A DNA stretch of 64,000 nucleotides, taken from the IMG/VR virus record IMGVR_UViG_3300028196_000006, positions 27,729-91,728 of that record; one strand, given 5' to 3'. Positions 26,842 to 35,076 of the stretch are shown here, in pieces; the first letter of the stretch is position 1, and each line of letters opens with the position of its first letter. This DNA is from a virus. Under the pieces are notes generated by a model that was not told the DNA's origin, searched no databases, and saw nothing but the letters and a program-made list of their open reading frames with translations. The position numbers were made by a program, and so were the translations under genes.

Positions 26842-27309
26842 ATGGACATAAGAGATTTTTTAACAAAAATAGATGCTATTCAAAGCAAAGAGCAAATGAA
26901 AGAAGATGTAAAAAAAATACATCTTAACGAAGCATCACAAGTAATGTTGTATGGAGATACTCCAGAAGACATGAATGCTATTGCACAAATTTTTAAAAAC
27001 GCAGGAGTAACTCCTCCAGCACCAGTTGAAGGTCCAACACCAGAACCAGAACCAGAAGCAGAAGCAGAAGTAAAAGCAGTTGAAGAAGTTCCTGGAAAAG
27101 CATCAACAACACCTGAGCCAGAGTATAAAGATACTCAATACATGACAAAAGATTTATCAGGCGGTATAAACAAGATCAAAAAAACATATCCTAAAGTTGC
27201 TGGTGGAGATAATCCAATGGCTCCAGTACAAAAAACTGAAGAAGAAGTACAATCATCTATCAAAGAAACTCTACTTCAAGCATACCAAGACTTTAAGAAA
27301 AACGCATAG
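26842..27309 (+). CDS. Acidic Pro/Glu-linker protein, possible prohead core component (155 aa)
   Basis: The ATG at 26842 lies four bases after the preceding stop and gives MDIRDFLTKIDAIQSKE. The N-terminal 60 residues are helical (QVMLYGDTPEDMNAIAQIFKNAG). A Pro-Glu-Ala linker with alternating PEPEPEAEAE follows, then GGINKIKKTYPKVAGGDNP and a final amphipathic helix SSIKETLLQAYQDFKKN. Nothing catalytic is visible. The layout (short helix, disordered acidic linker, C-terminal helix) fits scaffold or core proteins, but that is a weak inference. A longer reading upstream would overlap the preceding gene and is rejected. Confidence 0.6.
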   Translation: MDIRDFLTKIDAIQSKEQMKEDVKKIHLNEASQVMLYGDTPEDMNAIAQIFKNAGVTPPAPVEGPTPEPEPEAEAEVKAVEEVPGKASTTPEPEYKDTQYMTKDLSGGINKIKKTYPKVAGGDNPMAPVQKTEEEVQSSIKETLLQAYQDFKKNA

Positions 27310-27338
27310 TCAAAAAGCAATTCTCCATCAATTTTCAG

Positions 27339-27348
27339 CATAAGTATT
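27339..27348 (+). promoter_or_regulatory. Weak late promoter CATAAGTATT before gp17
   Basis: One base off the ATAAATA core. The predicted start at about 27352 is one base before the ATG at 27353, so the transcript would be leaderless, as for other late genes here. Confidence 0.5.
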
Positions 27349-27352
27349 GTAT

Positions 27353-28936
27353 ATGAGTAATAAAAGTTTAGATGGTGTCCTTACCAAAAAAGCACACACA
27401 AGAGAAAAATTTACAGAAGAACAAATAGCAGATTTAGTGCATTGTTCAGATCCTAAAAAAGGATACGACTATTTTGCAAAAAAATTTTTTTTTATACAAC
27501 ACCCTGTGAGAGGTAAATGTGTTTTTGAACCATTTGGATATCAAACAAAATTGTTGTCCAGTTATCATGATTTTAGATTTAACATAAACATGCTACCAAG
27601 ACAGAGTGGTAAAACAACCACAGCCGCTTGTTATCTTTTATGGTATGCAATGTTCCATCCGGATCAAACAATACTAATTGCGGCACACAAATACACAGGT
27701 GCTCAAGAGATTATGCAACGTATTAGATACGGATATGAATTGTGTCCTGATTATATTAGAGCTGGTGTAACAAACTACAACAAAGGATCTATGGAATTTG
27801 AAAATGGATCAAGAATTGTATCCGCAACCACAACAGGAAACACTGGTAGAGGTATGTCAATATCTTTACTGTATTGTGATGAGTTTGCATTTGTTAACCC
27901 CGGCATAGCACAAGAGTTTTGGACATCTATATCACCCACACTGGCAACGGGTGGACGTGCAATTATCACATCAACACCAAACTCAGATGAAGATGTGTTT
28001 GCAACAATTTGGCGTGAAAGTCAAAACAAATTTGATGAGCATGGTAACGAACAAGAATTAGGAATCAATGGATTTCATGGATACACAGCATCATGGGACG
28101 AACATCCAGACAGAGATGAAGAATGGAAAAAAGAAGAATTAGGACGTATTGGTGAAGAAAGATTCAGACGTGAATATGGTTGTGAATTTTTGGTTTTTGA
28201 CGAAACACTAGTAAACAGTCTTGTGTTGACCACATTGGAAGGAAAAGAACCCACACTCAATATGGGACAAACACGCTGGTATAAAAAATTAGACGCTCAT
28301 GCAACTTATGTGGTGGCACTGGATCCAGCAATGGGAACAGGTGGCGACAATGCCGCAATTGAAGTGTTTGAATTGCCTTCATACACACAGGTAGCAGAAT
28401 GGAAACACAACACAACTCCTATTCCACAACAAATAAGAATCATGCGTGATATTTGCAATCACATAAAAGATGAAACAAAATCATCAGGCTCAAACATTTA
28501 TTGGAGCGTGGAAAACAACTCAATAGGCGAATCTGCACTGTTGGTTATAAATGATTTTGGAGAAGATTCTATCCCTGGATTGTTTGTTTCAGAGCCTATT
28601 AGAAAAGGTCACATAAGAAAGTTTAGAAAAGGATTTAATACCACACACAAAACAAAAATTACTGCATGTTCTAGATTAAAGAACATGATTGAAAAAGAAA
28701 AATTGAAAATATACAGTAAACCTTTGATAAGTGAATTGAAGAGTTTTATTGCTTCGGGTTCATCATTCAAAGCAAAATCAGGACAAACAGATGATCTGGT
28801 CAGTGCTACTTTGTTGATTATGCGTATAATCAGTGTGTTAAAAGATTGGGATCCAAAAATCTATGCATCATTCAGTCAAGCAGACGAAGATACAGCAGAC
28901 AGAGTCATGCCAATGCCTATATTTGTAAGCCACTAA
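27353..28936 (+). CDS. gp17: Large terminase subunit (T4 gp17-like)
   Basis: The 527-residue protein has the ATPase Walker A MLPRQSGKTTTA (RQSGKT at 83-88), Walker B LLYCDEFAF (175-180) and a coupling motif ITSTPNS near 205. The C-terminal nuclease starts ALDPAMGTGGDNAAIEVFEL, with a second acidic patch WSVENNSIGE and a third in SGQTDDLVSA. This is the packaging motor that translocates and cuts concatemeric DNA. Length is close to T4 gp17 (610). ATG at 27353 is chosen over an upstream TTG. No catalytic residue appears missing. Confidence 0.93.
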   Translation: MSNKSLDGVLTKKAHTREKFTEEQIADLVHCSDPKKGYDYFAKKFFFIQHPVRGKCVFEPFGYQTKLLSSYHDFRFNINMLPRQSGKTTTAACYLLWYAMFHPDQTILIAAHKYTGAQEIMQRIRYGYELCPDYIRAGVTNYNKGSMEFENGSRIVSATTTGNTGRGMSISLLYCDEFAFVNPGIAQEFWTSISPTLATGGRAIITSTPNSDEDVFATIWRESQNKFDEHGNEQELGINGFHGYTASWDEHPDRDEEWKKEELGRIGEERFRREYGCEFLVFDETLVNSLVLTTLEGKEPTLNMGQTRWYKKLDAHATYVVALDPAMGTGGDNAAIEVFELPSYTQVAEWKHNTTPIPQQIRIMRDICNHIKDETKSSGSNIYWSVENNSIGESALLVINDFGEDSIPGLFVSEPIRKGHIRKFRKGFNTTHKTKITACSRLKNMIEKEKLKIYSKPLISELKSFIASGSSFKAKSGQTDDLVSATLLIMRIISVLKDWDPKIYASFSQADEDTADRVMPMPIFVSH

Positions 28937-28938
28937 CA

Positions 28939-28948
28939 GATAAATATA
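28939..28948 (+). promoter_or_regulatory. Late promoter GATAAATATA abutting a start codon
   Basis: A perfect ATAAATA core ends at 28946; the predicted start is 28952, one base before the ATG at 28953. No ribosome-binding sequence precedes that ATG. Confidence 0.7.
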
Positions 28949-28952
28949 TTAT

Positions 28953-31406
28953 ATGAACTTAAATGTTATAGCAAAAGACCTTTTTAACAAGATCAGAGGA
29001 CAATTTCCACAGGTTACATTGGGAAATTCAAATGGACAAGCAACCACTGAGCCCACTGAAGCAAGGTTCTTTGACTTTGATTTCAAAGAGAGCGGAAACA
29101 CCCTAGGAAAGGTAAGTATTAGTATTAGTGAGGAAGATGGGCTGGTTGTAATGCACAGCAAAGACTTTGTTGAACAGTCAGATGAGCCATTAAAACACGG
29201 TTGGTACAACTTTTTAAAAGAATTAAGAAGTTTTGCTAAAGCAAGAGTGCTTGGGTTTGATACAAGAGATATCACAAAAAGTAATCTTGAAAAAAGAGAC
29301 TATGATTTTTTAGGACAAGGTAAAGAGGTAGAAACAGTGAGCGAATCAAATTTATACGGTACAACAAAAACAAGTTTTCAAACAGTTGGTGAAGCAAGAC
29401 TAGTAATCAAACATTCAGCACCTGTGAATCCAGCAGTAGCAGGCGGACGTACTCACAGAATAGAATCTCTTTTTATAGAAAGCAACGCAGGCGAAAGATT
29501 CAAATATCCAATCAAACATTTGAACGGTGCTAGAGCAATGGCTCGTCACGTATCAGAAGGTGGAAATCCATTTGATGACTTTGGTAAACACATTTCAGAA
29601 ATGAGTGCAGAGTTAAATCAATTAAGAAAATTCAAAACATACATGAACAGATCAAATGTTATGGCAGAAGGCTTAAAACAATATCAATCTGTTGTGGATG
29701 AAAGAATTGAAGAAATTAAATCAAGTTGTTTAAAATTACAAAAACAAAACAACTATAAAGAAACTTTTGAAAGTTATAGCAAATCAGAATTAGCAGAAGT
29801 TCCAGAAGATGTTAAAAAATCTTGGATTGATGAATTAACTATTAAAACATTTAACGAAGAATTACAAGATGTATTTCCTTACATCTATAAATTGGTTTCA
29901 GAAAGAACAGCAATAGAAGAATTAGGACCAACATCATTTGAAGCACATGGATACCAAGGTGGTGTTGAACCAAGAACTTTAAAGTACGATCTAGTTGGTG
30001 ACTTTGATCCTGAAAATCCAATTAGTGATATGGAAATAGACAATGTTCAAAATTTATTATCCAAAGCAGGTATTTCAGCAGATGTACAATCTGATCCATC
30101 AAACTTTCAAGGTGTAGTTGTACACACAGATAATAATCCAGAAGAAATAGAAAAAGTATTGGGTGGTATGATTGAAACTGTGGATAACTTTCATGAGTTT
30201 GAATCAGCAATGGACGATATTGTAAGAGAAGATAACGGATTGTTTTCACAAGATGCAGACGAACAAAATTTAGCACTAGAAAAATTAAACACACTAATGG
30301 CAAAACATTTTCCTGTAGGTGTTAATGGTACAAACGGAATTGAAAGTCTAGCAGGTATAATTGATGATCAAGAATTAAATGCTGAAATTGAAAAAGCGGC
30401 AAATGAAGATTCAGATGCTTGTATGCGTCCAATGATAATGGATTATATTTCACAAAAAGATCCTACACTGGTTTCAAAAATTGAAACAGGCGACATGAAC
30501 AATGAGCCTAAAGAAGAAGAGGACGTTGCAGAAGGTCATTATCCACATATGAAAAGTTTTGATAAACTTTATGGCATAAAGGATGTACAACAATACAAAG
30601 CCATGGCGGATGATGCACAATCAATGGACATGGAAGAATTCAAGGACACATACAACAGTACGATTGATATGGCTGGAGATTTTTATCAAGATCATCAAAA
30701 AAATGAAGCAATAACATTTGAAGACATTAAACCTTATGTGTCTATGTACAAAGGTGACGATGGTAAGATGGTGTATGATATTTTAGACAAAGATGAAAAA
30801 TCTGTAACAAAATTTAATAATGCCAAAGACGCAATGGAATATCTAAGAAAAAATTTCGACAAATTAAAATCAAATGATTCAGAAATTAAAAACGAAAACG
30901 AAACAGATTACGAAGGTTCAATGGATTATGAATTATCTGGTGATGACGGAGAAGTGGCTCACGGCACAATACACTACAAAGCAATCAACGGTGTGGTTGA
31001 TCCAAACTCGCTAGAAGGTAGTTATGAATATGATGGCAATCATAAAATTAATGATGACGTAGCAGATGAGATGATCAAACCAGGTGGCGAGGAACATGAA
31101 GAAGCACTGAAAGCCGCTCAAGAAGATTATGAGTATGAAGCAGGACGTATGAAATCAAAATTTGGCATGGAAAATCAAGACGATAAAGAGTTAAGCAACA
31201 AAGAAGAAACTGTAGAAGATTTTGTTAAAAGTTTCTTTGACTACACATCAAATCAATTTCCTAAAGGTGAAACAGCAGTATTAACTTCAGTAGAAAAGAA
31301 ATTTGGCGACAATGCTGTGAAGACTGCACAGGAAACAATCCAAAACTTAATGGCAAATAAAGATCCCGAAATTGCCAAAATCAAAAAACTAGCAGGCGTT
31401 CAATAA
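28953..31406 (+). CDS. Large conserved late protein of unknown function (817 aa)
   Basis: The 817-residue product has two parts. The N-terminal ~330 residues include a strand-rich segment with FFDFDFKESGNTLGKVSISI, DGLVVMHSKDF and HRIESLFIESNAGERFKYPI then KHLNGARAMARHVSEGGNPFDDFG, which I recall from marine myovirus proteins of unknown role. The rest is acidic and helical, with a GDFDPENPISDMEIDNVQNL stretch, several EDNGLFSQDADEQ-like runs and a C-terminal FVKSFFDYTSNQFPKGETAV domain. No catalytic motif or membrane segment is visible. It has its own late promoter directly after gp17. A virion-internal or head-associated protein is possible but not shown. Confidence 0.65.
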   Translation: MNLNVIAKDLFNKIRGQFPQVTLGNSNGQATTEPTEARFFDFDFKESGNTLGKVSISISEEDGLVVMHSKDFVEQSDEPLKHGWYNFLKELRSFAKARVLGFDTRDITKSNLEKRDYDFLGQGKEVETVSESNLYGTTKTSFQTVGEARLVIKHSAPVNPAVAGGRTHRIESLFIESNAGERFKYPIKHLNGARAMARHVSEGGNPFDDFGKHISEMSAELNQLRKFKTYMNRSNVMAEGLKQYQSVVDERIEEIKSSCLKLQKQNNYKETFESYSKSELAEVPEDVKKSWIDELTIKTFNEELQDVFPYIYKLVSERTAIEELGPTSFEAHGYQGGVEPRTLKYDLVGDFDPENPISDMEIDNVQNLLSKAGISADVQSDPSNFQGVVVHTDNNPEEIEKVLGGMIETVDNFHEFESAMDDIVREDNGLFSQDADEQNLALEKLNTLMAKHFPVGVNGTNGIESLAGIIDDQELNAEIEKAANEDSDACMRPMIMDYISQKDPTLVSKIETGDMNNEPKEEEDVAEGHYPHMKSFDKLYGIKDVQQYKAMADDAQSMDMEEFKDTYNSTIDMAGDFYQDHQKNEAITFEDIKPYVSMYKGDDGKMVYDILDKDEKSVTKFNNAKDAMEYLRKNFDKLKSNDSEIKNENETDYEGSMDYELSGDDGEVAHGTIHYKAINGVVDPNSLEGSYEYDGNHKINDDVADEMIKPGGEEHEEALKAAQEDYEYEAGRMKSKFGMENQDDKELSNKEETVEDFVKSFFDYTSNQFPKGETAVLTSVEKKFGDNAVKTAQETIQNLMANKDPEIAKIKKLAGVQ

Positions 31407-31425
31407 AAAACTTTACCATTATCGG

Positions 31426-31454
31426 TTGACTAAATAGTAATATTAGTATATTAT
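31426..31454 (+). promoter_or_regulatory. Sigma-70-type promoter TTGACT-17-TATTAT upstream of gp32
   Basis: TTGACT (31426-31431) and TATTAT (31449-31454) are 17 bases apart. The predicted leader to the gp32 ATG is about 80 bases, with AAAGGAGG as a strong ribosome-binding site nine bases before ATG. A second TTGACT at 31455 has a poorly spaced -10 (TATACT, 14 bases). Confidence 0.65.
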
Positions 31455-31486
31455 TTGACTTAATGTTATTTGTATATACTAATATT
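31439..31486. repeat. 13-base perfect inverted repeat in the gp32 leader/promoter
   Basis: AATATTAGTATAT (31439-31451) and ATATACTAATATT (31474-31486) are exact reverse complements, separated by 22 bases. The left arm overlaps the -10 of the gp32 promoter. It could be an operator for a dimeric regulator or form an RNA hairpin in part of the leader. Confidence 0.75.
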
Positions 31487-31539
31487 TTAAAGGCACATAA
31501 CATAATAAAAAACAGGCATAATAAAGGAGGCTTAAGATT

Positions 31540-32502
31540 ATGGCAACACTACAAGAGATAAGAGCAAAACTGAAAGAACAAGAAGTTAAATCAGGTAGCT
31601 CTAATACAAGAACAGGCGGAGACAACGCCATTTACCCATTTTGGAATCTAAAAGAAGGAGAGCAGGCAACTGTTCGTTTCTTGCCAGATGGCGATAAAGA
31701 AAACACTTTTTTCTGGAAAGAAAGGTTAATGATCAAATTACCTTTCGCAGGAATCAAAGGTGAAACAGATTCAAGACCAGTGCAAGTACAAGTTCCATGT
31801 ATGGAAATGTACGGCGAGTCTTGTTCAATCTTATCCGAAGTAAGAGGATGGTTCAAAGATCCTAAATTAGAAGATTTAGGAAGAAAATATTGGAAGAAAA
31901 GAAGTTATATTTTCCAAGGTTTTGTAAAAGACGATCCAATCGGAGAAGAATCAACTCCAACGAATCCAATTAGAAGATTCATAATTGGTCCACAAATATT
32001 CCAAATAATTAAAGGAGCATTAATGGATCCAGATATGGAAGATCTTCCAACTGATTCAACAAGTGGTGTTGATTTTAGAATTATCAAAACATCCAAAGGT
32101 GGATATGCTGATTATTCAACATCATCATGGTCTAGAAAATCAAGACCTTTAACAGAAGATGAAAACAAAGCGATTGAGAGTAATACACTTTTCAATCTTA
32201 ATGATTTCCTTCCAAAAAAACCTAGCGAAGTTGAAGTTAAGGTTATGAAGGAGATGTTTGAAGCATCTGTTGACGGTGAAGCATATGATCAAGATAAATT
32301 TGGTCAATACTTTAGACCCGCAGGCTTGTCATCAAAAACAGGTGATCCAATAACTCCGAAAGCAGAAACTCCAGCACCAGCGGCTGAAGTGAAAGCAGAA
32401 CCGGTTGTTGAAACACCGCAAGAAGCACCAAAGCCAACTGCTGAATCAAGCGGAAAAGCAGAGGACATCTTAGCAATGATAAGAGCAAGACAACAAAAAT
32501 AA
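31540..32502 (+). CDS. gp32: Single-stranded DNA-binding protein (T4 gp32-like)
   Basis: The 320-residue protein has the gp32 layout: a basic N-terminal segment, a core with NAIYPFWNLKEGEQATVRFL, FFWKERLMIKLPFAGIKGE, VQVPCMEMYGESCSI and RGWFKDPKLEDLGRKYWKKR followed by YIFQGFVKDDP, and a Pro/Ala/Glu linker leading to a short C-terminal helix AEDILAMIRARQ. gp32 coats ssDNA and organises replication, recombination and repair. Only two Cys are seen in the zinc region and the T4 His is absent, so the zinc site may differ. The leader has AAAGGAGG and an inverted repeat; uvsX follows. Confidence 0.9.
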   Translation: MATLQEIRAKLKEQEVKSGSSNTRTGGDNAIYPFWNLKEGEQATVRFLPDGDKENTFFWKERLMIKLPFAGIKGETDSRPVQVQVPCMEMYGESCSILSEVRGWFKDPKLEDLGRKYWKKRSYIFQGFVKDDPIGEESTPTNPIRRFIIGPQIFQIIKGALMDPDMEDLPTDSTSGVDFRIIKTSKGGYADYSTSSWSRKSRPLTEDENKAIESNTLFNLNDFLPKKPSEVEVKVMKEMFEASVDGEAYDQDKFGQYFRPAGLSSKTGDPITPKAETPAPAAEVKAEPVVETPQEAPKPTAESSGKAEDILAMIRARQQK

Positions 32503-32511
32503 TAAAGTATA

Positions 32512-32538
32512 TTGTTGGGGAGGCAACTCCCCACACAA
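32512..32538 (+). promoter_or_regulatory. GNRA-capped hairpin between gp32 and uvsX
   Basis: GGGGAG (32517-32522), loop GCAA, CTCCCC (32527-32532) form a perfect 6-pair stem extended by TTGTT/ACACAA with one bulged C. No T-run follows, so it is not a standard terminator. A 3' mRNA-stability or processing element for the abundant gp32 message, or a block before the uvsX start, is likely. Confidence 0.75.
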
Positions 32539-32555
32539 CTTGAAGGTAAAAAATT

Positions 32556-33623
32556 ATGGTGAAAGCATTTGACGTTTCTAAGTTTCGTAAAAACTTAACT
32601 AAATCAATCACAGGCATGAGTAGTGGATTTAACGATCCTACTGATTGGATTAGTACAGGTAACTATGCCTTAAATTATCTTATTAGTGGTGACTTCAACA
32701 AAGGTGTTCCGCTAGGTAAGGTTACTGTGTTTGCAGGAGAATCTGGTGCAGGTAAGAGTTATATCTGTGCAGGTAACATTGTAAAAGCGGCACAAGAACA
32801 AGGTATCTTTGTAGTCTTAATTGACTCAGAGAACGCACTTGACGAGAGTTGGCTTAAAGCTCTTGAAGTTGACACAGCAGAAGATAAACTTCTTAAACTA
32901 AACATGTCAATGATTGATGATGTTGCTAAAACTATTAGCACGTTCATGATTGACTACAAAACAATGCCAGACGAAGAACGTCCTAAGATTTTGTTTGTAA
33001 TTGACTCACTTGGTATGCTATTGACGCCTACTGATGTTGATCAGTTTAACAAAGGTGACATGAAAGGTGATATGGGTCGTAAACCTAAAGCACTTACATC
33101 GTTGGTTAGAAATACTGTTAACATGATTGGTAGTTGTAACGTAGGATTAGTTTGTACTAATCACACATATGCATCACAAGATATGTTTGATCCAGATGAT
33201 AAGATATCAGGTGGACAAGGCTTTATCTATGCATCATCTATTGTAGTAGCAATGAAAAAATTGAAACTAAAAGAAGATGAAGACGGTAACAAGATATCAG
33301 AAGTACGTGGTATTAGAGCAGGTTGTAAAGTGATGAAAACTCGTTATGCAAAACCGTTTGAAGGTGTACAAGTTAAAATTCCATATGAAACAGGAATGAA
33401 CCCATACAGCGGTCTTGTTGATCTTTTTGAGAAAAAAGGCTTGCTTGTTAAAGACGGAAACAGACTAAAATATATTGATTCTAAAGGAGTAGAAAGCAAG
33501 GAATATCGTAAGGTATGGGAAAGTGGTGGAGAACCATTAGACAACATTATGAAAGAGTTTTCAGATGGTTCTAATTCTATAGAAGAAATTAAAGAAACAA
33601 ACATTAGCACAGAAGAGGAATAA
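32556..33623 (+). CDS. uvsX: RecA-like recombinase UvsX
   Basis: The 355-residue protein has the RecA core: VTVFAGESGAGKSYICAGNI (Walker A, 61-68), VVLIDSENALDESWLKAL, KILFVIDSLGMLLTP (Walker B), GLVCTNHTYASQDMFDPDD and a KISGGQGFIYASSIVVAMKK segment. UvsX catalyses strand exchange with gp32. Length agrees with T4 UvsX (391), with a shorter C-terminus. Start at the ATG after AAGG. Two small conserved genes follow directly, which suggests a recombination operon that begins at the gp32 promoter. Confidence 0.92.
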   Translation: MVKAFDVSKFRKNLTKSITGMSSGFNDPTDWISTGNYALNYLISGDFNKGVPLGKVTVFAGESGAGKSYICAGNIVKAAQEQGIFVVLIDSENALDESWLKALEVDTAEDKLLKLNMSMIDDVAKTISTFMIDYKTMPDEERPKILFVIDSLGMLLTPTDVDQFNKGDMKGDMGRKPKALTSLVRNTVNMIGSCNVGLVCTNHTYASQDMFDPDDKISGGQGFIYASSIVVAMKKLKLKEDEDGNKISEVRGIRAGCKVMKTRYAKPFEGVQVKIPYETGMNPYSGLVDLFEKKGLLVKDGNRLKYIDSKGVESKEYRKVWESGGEPLDNIMKEFSDGSNSIEEIKETNISTEEE

Positions 33624-33626
33624 GAC

Positions 33627-33842
33627 ATGGAAGGAAGTCAGTTAGTTGAAATTTGGCAATTTTTTAAAGAATATCTCGACAGGAAACAACCTATTAAGGT
33701 AATTGCTGAAAAATTTGTAGATATAATGGCAGACTATGGTATCGGAGACGAAGAGTTTCGTGAGGCCTTGGGTGCAGATGATGATCTTGATAAAGCAATT
33801 CAATACTATTTGGATGCTGAATCTGAGGACGAGGACTTTTAA
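33627..33842 (+). CDS. Small acidic protein in the uvsX operon (71 aa)
   Basis: The 71-residue product begins MEGSQLVEIWQFFKEYLDRK and continues QPIKVIAEKFVDIMADYGIG and DEEFREALGADDDLDKAIQY, ending in a run of acidic residues (DAESEDEDF). It is helical and strongly acidic, with no Cys. Its start is three bases after uvsX and its stop overlaps the next ATG (TAATG). A DNA-mimic or adaptor role is conceivable, but I know no function. Confidence 0.7.
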   Translation: MEGSQLVEIWQFFKEYLDRKQPIKVIAEKFVDIMADYGIGDEEFREALGADDDLDKAIQYYLDAESEDEDF

Positions 33843-34300
33843 TGGCTGGTTGGTATCAGAAAATAGCAAGAGATATTGGTGTTATTCCTGATGCCATCAG
33901 ACACTATGAAGACGAACTAGAAGTAGCAAAGTCAGAAATTAGAATCAGAGGCAATCTTGAAAAAGCATCAGCAGATATGCCTGGGATTGTTGAACAAAGA
34001 TTCAATCAATTACAAGAAATAGAAGCAGTCTTACAGTATATGAATATCGAACTACGTAGATTGCGTTCGTCACATTTTAAAAAATATCTAGAAAACTATC
34101 AAAGAGCATTGTCCAGCAGAGATGTTGAAAAATATGTAGACGGTGAATCAGATGTGGTTGATTATGAAAAAATAATTAACGAATTTGCACTGTTGAGAAA
34201 CAAGTGGCTAGGTATTACCAAAGGACTCGATCAAAAACAATGGCAAATGACCAATATTGTTAAGTTAAGAGTGGCTGGCATGGAAGACGCTTCCATATAA
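33842..34300 (+). CDS. Helical protein in the uvsX operon (152 aa), possible recombination mediator
   Basis: The 152-residue protein is nearly all helix: GWYQKIARDIGVIPDAIRHY, EDELEVAKSEIRIRGNLEKA, VEQRFNQLQEIEAVLQYMNI then a basic segment LRRLRSSHFKKYLENYQRAL. Its C-terminus has VDYEKIINEFALLRNKWLGI and MTNIVKLRVAGMEDA. I recall this family from marine T4-like phages. Position right after uvsX suggests a partner of the recombinase, as T4 UvsY is, but it does not resemble the UvsY sequence I remember, so I leave the name open. TAATG coupling to the previous gene. Confidence 0.6.
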   Translation: MAGWYQKIARDIGVIPDAIRHYEDELEVAKSEIRIRGNLEKASADMPGIVEQRFNQLQEIEAVLQYMNIELRRLRSSHFKKYLENYQRALSSRDVEKYVDGESDVVDYEKIINEFALLRNKWLGITKGLDQKQWQMTNIVKLRVAGMEDASI

Positions 34301-34320
34301 CACATTACCAAAAAACATTC

Positions 34321-34330
34321 CAATAAATAT
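34321..34330 (+). promoter_or_regulatory. Late promoter CAATAAATAT for the first glycan unit
   Basis: The ATAAATA core at 34323-34329 gives a predicted start near 34335, directly before the ATG at 34336. It would drive the 34.3-43.3 kb chain of overlapping glycan genes. Leaderless first gene. Confidence 0.65.
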
Positions 34331-34335
34331 TCAAA

Positions 34336-35076
34336 ATGAACTTGAATATTCCATCATACATCATCACAATGCAAGGCAATCAAACAAGTGAATTGCTATC
34401 TCAACAATGTTTCGATTCTGCCAAAAAATTTAGTATAGAACCAAAAATTTTCCCTGCAATTCATGGCAAACAAATAGACATTGAATGGAAAAAACACAAT
34501 TTGAAAGATTTTAAATTTAATCAAAGAATAAAAAAATTAAGTTTGGGCATGAAAGGGTGTACGTTATCACATTTTTTATTATGGAAAAAAAGTATAGAAA
34601 TAAACAAACCTATACTGATACTTGAACACGATGCATTAATAATCAGACCCATTCCTCACAGCATTGTTGCTAAATTTGACGAAGTGTGCAATCTTGATAG
34701 ACTGAGTAGATTAACCACAGACTATGACAACAAAGTTCAAGAACATCGTGGAGAAGGTGTGACTGTGTTCATGAAATCAAGACCAATGGCATCAGGATTA
34801 GAACTGTATAATAAAACACACATTAAAGGTGCTCATGGTTATATTGTTAAACCACAAGGTGCTCAAAGATTAGTGGATTGGGTATGGGCCTCTGGTGCAT
34901 TGGCGTCAGATGTTTCCATCAACAGCATAAGTTGTGTGTTAACTTATTCAGATACCAGTTATTGTCGAATAAATCCGCAGTTCTGGAACTCAAAACGAAT
35001 GAAGGGCACCAATTCTTTTACCAGACCCAATAAACAAGATAAGAAATTAATGAGAGAGGCTAATAATGGAATTTGA
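34336..35076 (+). CDS. Glycosyltransferase family 25-like protein
   Basis: The 246-residue protein has PSYIITMQGN near the N-terminus, the GT25 block KLSLGMKGCTLSHFLLWKKS, and KPILILEHDALIIRPIPHSI, where EHDA is the acidic metal-binding motif. GAHGYIVKPQGAQRLVDWVW is the conserved later block. GT25 enzymes (LgtB/LpsA type) transfer Gal or Glc in lipopolysaccharide synthesis. It heads a long overlapping glycan operon and overlaps the next gene by 11 bases. Two more GT25-like genes occur at 35952 and 42659. Confidence 0.8.
   Translation: MNLNIPSYIITMQGNQTSELLSQQCFDSAKKFSIEPKIFPAIHGKQIDIEWKKHNLKDFKFNQRIKKLSLGMKGCTLSHFLLWKKSIEINKPILILEHDALIIRPIPHSIVAKFDEVCNLDRLSRLTTDYDNKVQEHRGEGVTVFMKSRPMASGLELYNKTHIKGAHGYIVKPQGAQRLVDWVWASGALASDVSINSISCVLTYSDTSYCRINPQFWNSKRMKGTNSFTRPNKQDKKLMREANNGI

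Noticed and set aside
31455-31480. Second gp32 promoter, TTGACT with TATACT
   Set aside because: The spacer is 14 bases, too short for a good sigma-70 promoter; the upstream 17-base pair is preferred.
33842-34300. Naming this gene uvsY
   Set aside because: Position suits UvsY but the sequence does not resemble the UvsY I remember from T4 or cyanophages, so the name was withheld.
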